NCBI GenBank assembly: GCA_023387235.1
Contig: JAEWIJ010000235.1
Span: 1-19,384, forward strand
Length of the DNA stretch: 19,384 nt
DNA from: Pseudomonadota bacterium
GTDB taxonomy: Bacteria > Pseudomonadota > Alphaproteobacteria > Rhizobiales > Hyphomicrobiaceae
Direction: 5' to 3'
Positions 15,662 through 19,384 of this stretch are shown one piece after another; the first letter of the stretch is position 1, and every line of letters starts with the position of its first letter. Under the pieces are notes generated by a model. The model saw only the letters and a list, made by a program, of their open reading frames with translations, was not told the origin of the DNA and did no database searches. Position numbers and translations under genes: made by a program.

Positions 15662-15877
15662 TCAGTCCGCGAGGCCCACTCCCCAGATCGAAAACGCGAC
15701 GCCCAGCAACAGTGAGAGAATGCTGAGCAACATCATCCCTTCGATGGCGGCCACGCTCCGCACCGGTCCCGGTCGGCTCTTGCGGTCGACAAGGAAATAC
15801 ATGGCGACAATCGAGAGCACCCAAAGGGTGAGGAAGATAGCCCCTATCTCGAGTTCGAAGGTGTGGATTGCCATCAT
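15662..15877 (-). CDS. Small two-helix membrane protein downstream of dctM
   Basis: A 71-residue protein I cannot assign to a family. Two hydrophobic helices are clear, at about residues 9-30 and 47-69. A short basic loop joins them (DRKSRPGPVR), predicting a cytoplasmic loop with both ends in the periplasm. The gene starts 24 bp after the dctM stop on the same strand, so it is probably cotranscribed with dctQM. Two adjacent ATGs (15877 and 15874) are possible and the ribosome binding site is weak, which fits coupling to dctM. The hydrophobic pattern, codon use and spacing make it likely to be real. A role as an accessory TRAP subunit is speculation from position. Confidence 0.72.
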   Translation of the reverse strand: MMAIHTFELEIGAIFLTLWVLSIVAMYFLVDRKSRPGPVRSVAAIEGMMLLSILSLLLGVAFSIWGVGLAD

Positions 15878-15901
15878 GCCTGCGTCTCGTCTTGGTCCGG
15901 T

Positions 15902-17524
15902 CTATTTGCGCTTTGTGAAGCCCATGGGATCGTCATCCTCGAGCGGGATGCCGTCCTTGTCGAACTTCGGCTTGGCGCCACCCGGGTGCTTGCTGAAGCC
16001 CATGGGATTGTCGTCATCGAGCGGGATGCCGTCCTCGTTGAACTTCGGCTTGCCGCCCTGGATGCTCGTCGCGCCCCCGCCCGTGGATGTCGAAGCCGGC
16101 GAGGCGGGCGCTGATATGCTCGGCTTCGGTCCCTGAAAGAGCGCCTTCGGCAGCCAGGTGGCCGTCGGCGGGAAGGCCCAGACGACACCCAGCACGAAGA
16201 GCTGCATGGTCACATAGGGAATGGCGCCGAGCCAGATGGTTGCCGTCGACATGCTCGGCGGTGCAATCGAGCGCAGATAGAACAGCGTGAATCCGAACGG
16301 CGGCGTAAGGAAGCTCGTCTGCAGGTTGATCGCGATCATCACGCCGAGCCAGACGGGGTCGAGACCGAGAATGATCAGCGGCGGACCGCAGATCGGCAGC
16401 ATGATCAGGATGATCTCGAACGTATCGAGGAAAAATCCGAGGATGAACATGACCGCCATGACGGCAAGCATGGCGCCGAAGGGCCCGCCGGGCACGTTCT
16501 TCAGGGCCTCCTCGACCATGTGCTCGCCGCCGAGACCGCGGAAAACCAGCGAGAACATGGATGCCGCGAGCACGATGACGAAGATGATCGATGTCGTCAC
16601 CATCGTGTTGCGCGCGGCGTAGTAAATCATCTCGAACGAGAGCCGCCGATTGAGGGCCGCCAGAATGATCGCACCGATGGCACCGACCGAGGCCGATTCC
16701 GTGGGCGTGGCGAAGCCGAGCAGAATGCTGCCGAGCACGGCGACGATCAGCAGGAGCGGCGGCACGAGCGCGGAGATGACGCGACGGGGCAGTCCGCTTC
16801 GCTGCGCGTCCGTCATGACCAGGGCGGGCACCGTTTCCGGCTGCAACACGGCCTTGTAGATGATCCAGACGAGGTAGATCGTCGTCATGATCAACCCTGG
16901 GATCAAGGCGCCCGCGAAGAGATCGCCGACCGAGATCGGGTCGGGGGTGAAGTTGCCCTTTCTCAGCTGCGCCGCCTGGTTCACGCCGGCGAGAATGTCG
17001 CCGATGAAGATCAGCACCGTCGAGGGCGGTATGAGCTGCGCCATCGTCGAGGATGCGCATATGGTGCCGGCGATGAGCCGCTTGTCATAGCCGGCGCGCA
17101 TCATGGCGGGCAGGCTGATGAGACCCATCGTGACGACCGTCGCACCGACGACGCCCGTGGATGCCGCAAGCATGGCGCCCACGAGGATCACCGAGAAGGC
17201 GAGGCCGCCGCGCAGCTTGCCGAAGAGCTGCCCCATGGTCGTGAGCAGTGCTTCGGCAATGCCAGATCGTTCGAGGACGAGCCCCATGAATATGAACAAG
17301 GGCACGGCGACGAGCACCTCGTTCAGCATGCTCCCGAGATATCGGGATGGAAGGCTGTTCAGGAACGAATAGTCGAAGGTGCCGAACTGGTGGCCGATGA
17401 AGGCGAAGATCAGCGAGATGCCGGCGAGCGTGATCGCAATCGGATAGCCGATCAGCAATGTCCCGAGAACCGAGAGGAAGAGCAGAATCGAAAGGACGTC
17501 GCCGATGTTCAGGGAGCTCAGCAT
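15902..17524 (-). CDS. TRAP transporter large permease subunit with acidic repeat tail (DctM family)
   Basis: 540-residue inner-membrane protein forming the sodium-coupled translocation pathway of a TRAP transporter. Residues 1 to about 460 hold some 12 hydrophobic segments and DctM motifs such as VPLFIFMGLVLERSGI, STGVVGATVVTMGLISLPAMM, GTICASSTMAQLIPPS, GFATPTESASVGAIGAI and SFLTPPFGFTLFYLRS. It is longer than the usual 430 or so residues. A central insertion around a cytoplasmic loop (TPDPISVGDLF) is typical of the TakP/mannitol-chloroaromatic group. The last 75 residues are a hydrophilic tail with two 21-residue repeats. The start at 17524 begins the first helix, although its ribosome binding site is weak. 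dctQ lies 38 bp upstream. The binding protein dctP is encoded convergently. Confidence 0.94.
   Translation of the reverse strand: MLSSLNIGDVLSILLFLSVLGTLLIGYPIAITLAGISLIFAFIGHQFGTFDYSFLNSLPSRYLGSMLNEVLVAVPLFIFMGLVLERSGIAEALLTTMGQLFGKLRGGLAFSVILVGAMLAASTGVVGATVVTMGLISLPAMMRAGYDKRLIAGTICASSTMAQLIPPSTVLIFIGDILAGVNQAAQLRKGNFTPDPISVGDLFAGALIPGLIMTTIYLVWIIYKAVLQPETVPALVMTDAQRSGLPRRVISALVPPLLLIVAVLGSILLGFATPTESASVGAIGAIILAALNRRLSFEMIYYAARNTMVTTSIIFVIVLAASMFSLVFRGLGGEHMVEEALKNVPGGPFGAMLAVMAVMFILGFFLDTFEIILIMLPICGPPLIILGLDPVWLGVMIAINLQTSFLTPPFGFTLFYLRSIAPPSMSTATIWLGAIPYVTMQLFVLGVVWAFPPTATWLPKALFQGPKPSISAPASPASTSTGGGATSIQGGKPKFNEDGIPLDDDNPMGFSKHPGGAKPKFDKDGIPLEDDDPMGFTKRK
15911..16051. repeat. Tandem 63-bp repeat encoding the DctM C-terminal tail
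   Basis: Two 63-bp copies (15911-15973 and 15989-16051), 78 bp apart start to start, differ at about 7 positions by eye. In the protein they give K492-K512 and K518-K538 with the shared pattern KPKFxxDGIPLxDDxPMGFxK, joined by HPGGA. The near identity in DNA suggests a fairly recent in-frame duplication. The segment preceding them (about 465-490) is Ser/Ala/Pro/Gly-rich and probably disordered. Confidence 0.85.
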
Positions 17525-17562
17525 GGACGGGCTTCAATCCGAGATCGTGGACACGAGCAGCG

Positions 17563-18111
17563 CTATTCGCCGAGGCCGGCGACTGCACGAGGCGGGGCGA
17601 GATGTCCCAGCCCATTGAGGATGAGGATGCTCCGGCCGCAGATGGCGAGACCCTGGAGGAACATCAGGCCGGCAAAGATCAATATGATCGTCTTCATGAC
17701 GTAGAGGCCGGGCATGCCGCCGACCTGGGAGGAGGTCTCCCATAGCTGCCACGAGTTGATCACGTACGGCCATGCGAAGTACGTGAGCAGGATGACCCAG
17801 GGGAAGAGGAAGACCAGCGTCGAAAGGAGATCGAGCCAGGCCTGCGTTTTTGGACTTGCGCGCGCATAGATGATGTCGACGCGGACGTGCTTGTTGGCCA
17901 TCAGCGTGTACCCGGCGCCGAGCATGAAGGCCGCGGCGTGCGTCCACACGTAAAGTTCCTGCATCCAGACATAGCCGGTATGGAGGGCATACCGGATTAT
18001 GACGACGGTAGCGCAGATGACGACTGTCGCGAGCGTCAGCCAGGCAACGGTGCGGCCGACATAATCATTTACGGCTTCGGCAAAGCGCACGAAACCGGCC
18101 AGCGCTCCCAT
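17563..18111 (-). CDS. TRAP transporter small permease subunit (DctQ family)
   Basis: 182-residue inner-membrane subunit that pairs with DctM in TRAP transporters. Four hydrophobic segments are visible. The first includes VAWLTLATVVICATVVIIRYAL. A W-x-x-E-L-Y-x-W motif (WMQELYVW) follows, then AAAFMLGAGYTL with NKHVRVDI, the characteristic DctQ signature. Two further helices lie near LVFLFPWVILLTYFAW and TIILIFAGLMFLQGLAI. I chose ATG at 18111, which has GGAGG nine bases upstream; a TTG at 18114 would add one residue. It is followed by dctM after 38 bp. gph lies 120 bp upstream on the same strand, so dctQM could be read from the pgk-gph transcript or from its own promoter. Confidence 0.93.
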   Translation of the reverse strand: MGALAGFVRFAEAVNDYVGRTVAWLTLATVVICATVVIIRYALHTGYVWMQELYVWTHAAAFMLGAGYTLMANKHVRVDIIYARASPKTQAWLDLLSTLVFLFPWVILLTYFAWPYVINSWQLWETSSQVGGMPGLYVMKTIILIFAGLMFLQGLAICGRSILILNGLGHLAPPRAVAGLGE

Positions 18112-18196
18112 CAAGTACTCCCTCCCGGCGGCTTTATTGTTCCTGCTTTAGAGCTGGTCTAGCAGCATATTTCCGTCCCGAAAACCGCAAATATTG

Positions 18197-18229
18197 GGCA
18201 CAATTGGCCACACCCGGCACACGATTGGC
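18197..18229. repeat. Short direct repeat upstream of dctQ
   Basis: GGCACAATTGGC (18197-18208) and GGCACACGATTGGC (18216-18229) form an imperfect direct repeat in the 120-bp gph-dctQ gap. It may be a regulator site for dctQM, but no clear promoter elements accompany it and chance cannot be excluded. Confidence 0.25.
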
Positions 18230-18231
18230 GT

Positions 18232-18927
18232 TCAGGAGCCCCGGTTTGGCAGCGCGAGGAAGTCGAGGAGATCCGGCATCCGGTCGATCACCGCGTCGGC
18301 GGCGAGAGCCGAAACGGGGCCGTGCGGATAACCATAGCTGACGGCGATCATGGGACAGCCTACGGCCCGAGCGGCACCGGCGTCGGATTTGCTGTCGCCG
18401 ACGACGAGGCCATCGGCAGGCGCCGCACCGAGATCCGCCAGCGCTTTGAGCAGCATGTCGGGTGCGGGCTTGCGCGGGATGTCGTCGCGCGCGCCGATGA
18501 TGGTCGAGAAGAAAGCACGTATTCGGAGCGCTTCGAGCGCGATGGCCGTGATGTGGGCCGCCTTGTTCGTGCACACGCCGAGCGGAATGCCATGCTCGCG
18601 GAGCGCGGTCAGCGTCTCGACGACGCCGGGATAGAGACCGTTCCCTTCCTTCGAGACCTCGGCATAGACGTCGTAGAAGGCGGCGAGCACACTCTTGAAC
18701 GCCTGATCGTCGAGATCCCGGCCGCGGGCCGTCAGCGCGCGCCGCAAGGCTACCGCCGCGCCGCCGCCGACGAACCCTTGAACTTCAGGAAGTGGAAACG
18801 GCTCGATCCCGATGGTCGCCAGCGCCGCGTTGAGCGCGCTCCGGATCTCGGGCGCACTATCCACGAGCGTGCCGTCGAGATCGAAGACGATCGCCTTCGG
18901 CTTGAACCTCGGACGATCGCCGCTCAT
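18232..18927 (-). CDS. gph: Phosphoglycolate phosphatase-like HAD hydrolase
   Basis: 231-residue HAD-superfamily phosphatase. Family members dephosphorylate 2-phosphoglycolate, formed by RuBisCO or DNA repair, to glycolate in the cytoplasm. Motif I FDLDGTLVDS gives nucleophile Asp16 and acid/base Asp18. Motif II is CTNKAA with Thr120. Motif III is RKPAPDM with Lys153. Motif IV is VGDSKSD with Asp178 and Asp182 for magnesium. The helical cap between motifs I and II (about 25-100) is the Gph type. The ATG at 18927 overlaps the pgk stop as ATGA, so translation is coupled to pgk. Substrate assignment rests on family similarity; other small sugar phosphates are possible. dctQ follows on the same strand. 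Confidence 0.88.
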   Translation of the reverse strand: MSGDRPRFKPKAIVFDLDGTLVDSAPEIRSALNAALATIGIEPFPLPEVQGFVGGGAAVALRRALTARGRDLDDQAFKSVLAAFYDVYAEVSKEGNGLYPGVVETLTALREHGIPLGVCTNKAAHITAIALEALRIRAFFSTIIGARDDIPRKPAPDMLLKALADLGAAPADGLVVGDSKSDAGAARAVGCPMIAVSYGYPHGPVSALAADAVIDRMPDLLDFLALPNRGS

Positions 18928-19384
18928 CGCGCGAGCGCCGTGATGCCCGGAAGCTCGCGGCCCTCGAGCCATTCGAGGAAGGCGCCGCCTGCCGTCGAGA
19001 CATACGTGAAGTCGTCCGTCACGCCGGCGGCATTGAGTGCTGCAACCGTATCGCCGCCCCCCGCGACAGAGACGAGCTTGCCGGCCTTGGTCATGGCCGC
19101 CGCCTGCCGCGCCAGCGCGAACGTGCCTTCGCCGAAGGGCGCAATCTCGAAGGCGCCGAGCGGGCCGTTCCAGAGCAGCGTCCTGCAACCCTCGATGACC
19201 TTGGCGAGATGCGCGATCGATTTCGGGCCGACATCGAGCATCATCTGGTCCGCGGGGATCGCGGTTACATCGACGACGCGGTTCGTCGCGCCGGCCTTGA
19301 ACTCGGCCGCGACGACTCCGTCGACCGGAAGCGCGATCGTGCATCCCTTGGCGGCCGCCGCGTCCATGATCTCGCGGGCGGTGC
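18924..19384 (-). CDS. pgk: Phosphoglycerate kinase, 3' part
   Basis: Phosphoglycerate kinase converts 1,3-bisphosphoglycerate and ADP to 3-phosphoglycerate and ATP in glycolysis. Only the C-terminal roughly 153 residues lie in the window; the frame continues off the edge (T-A-R-E-I before the internal Met at 19367). The C-terminal nucleotide-binding domain is recognisable by LPVDGVVA, MMLDVGPKS, LLWNGPLGAFE and VAGGGDTVAAL. STAGGAFLEWLEGRELPGI carries the conserved STGGGA-like motif, here STAGGA. It reads into gph with a four-base overlap. The C-terminus looks complete. Confidence 0.96.
   Translation of the reverse strand, partial: TAREIMDAAAAKGCTIALPVDGVVAAEFKAGATNRVVDVTAIPADQMMLDVGPKSIAHLAKVIEGCRTLLWNGPLGAFEIAPFGEGTFALARQAAAMTKAGKLVSVAGGGDTVAALNAAGVTDDFTYVSTAGGAFLEWLEGRELPGITALAR

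Noticed and set aside
16520..17704. A 394-codon + strand frame opposite dctM and dctQ
   Set aside because: Highly charged Asp/Glu/His/Arg composition, typical of the complement of hydrophobic membrane-protein codons; dctM and dctQ are certain.
18928..19344. An upstream extension of the gph frame through pgk
   Set aside because: The HAD fold starts at 18927 and the upstream part overlaps the well-conserved pgk coding region in another frame.

Overview
The window is a GC-rich chromosomal segment (by eye roughly 60-65% G+C) from an alphaproteobacterium, most likely a Hyphomicrobiales (Rhizobiales) relative. The evidence is the sucD-sucA-sucB-lpdA order, an alphaproteobacterial-length SucA of 987 aa, a DUF1192 protein, a TakP-like TRAP transporter, and GC-rich intergenic palindromes of the kind scattered through Rhizobiales genomes. 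I see no phage, transposase, CRISPR, tRNA or rRNA, and no sharp compositional break. This is ordinary chromosome with some accessory catabolic genes.

Region 1 (1-6579, + strand) is the TCA-cycle block. It holds the 3' part of sucD (succinyl-CoA synthetase alpha), a 304-bp gap, then sucA, sucB and lpdA: the E1, E2 and E3 parts of 2-oxoglutarate dehydrogenase. All the visible catalytic motifs are intact.

Region 2 (6586-9791) holds a PYROXD2/phytoene-desaturase-like FAD oxidoreductase on the minus strand, convergent with lpdA. A 341-bp divergent promoter region with an AT-rich island and a perfect inverted repeat follows. Next come a D-2-hydroxyacid dehydrogenase (+) and a small DUF1192 coiled-coil protein (-), separated by a hairpin.

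Region 3 (9865-14210) holds a small unidentified protein and a divergent biotin-dependent-type carboxyltransferase (+). A palindromic repeat separates them from a large protein on the minus strand that closely resembles the large subunit of N,N-dimethylformamidase, including its iron-site Glu motif, with no small-subunit gene recognised nearby.

Region 4 (14466-19384) holds a TakP-type TRAP binding protein (dctP, +), divergent from the DMFase-like gene and ending at a strong terminator. Facing it on the minus strand is a run reading pgk (partial), gph, dctQ, dctM and a 71-aa two-helix membrane protein. The TRAP binding protein is therefore convergent with its presumed membrane subunits. DctM carries an unusual acidic C-terminal tail with two copies of a 21-residue repeat.

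Functionally the window combines core carbon metabolism (2-oxoglutarate to succinyl-CoA, glycolysis, 2-phosphoglycolate salvage) with uptake of a small organic acid and possible hydrolysis of an amide. The least ordinary items are the DctM repeat tail with its small membrane neighbour, the DMFase-like protein beside a TRAP binding protein, and the carboxyltransferase with altered oxyanion-hole motifs and no biotin carboxylase beside it. None amounts to a clearly new multi-gene system.
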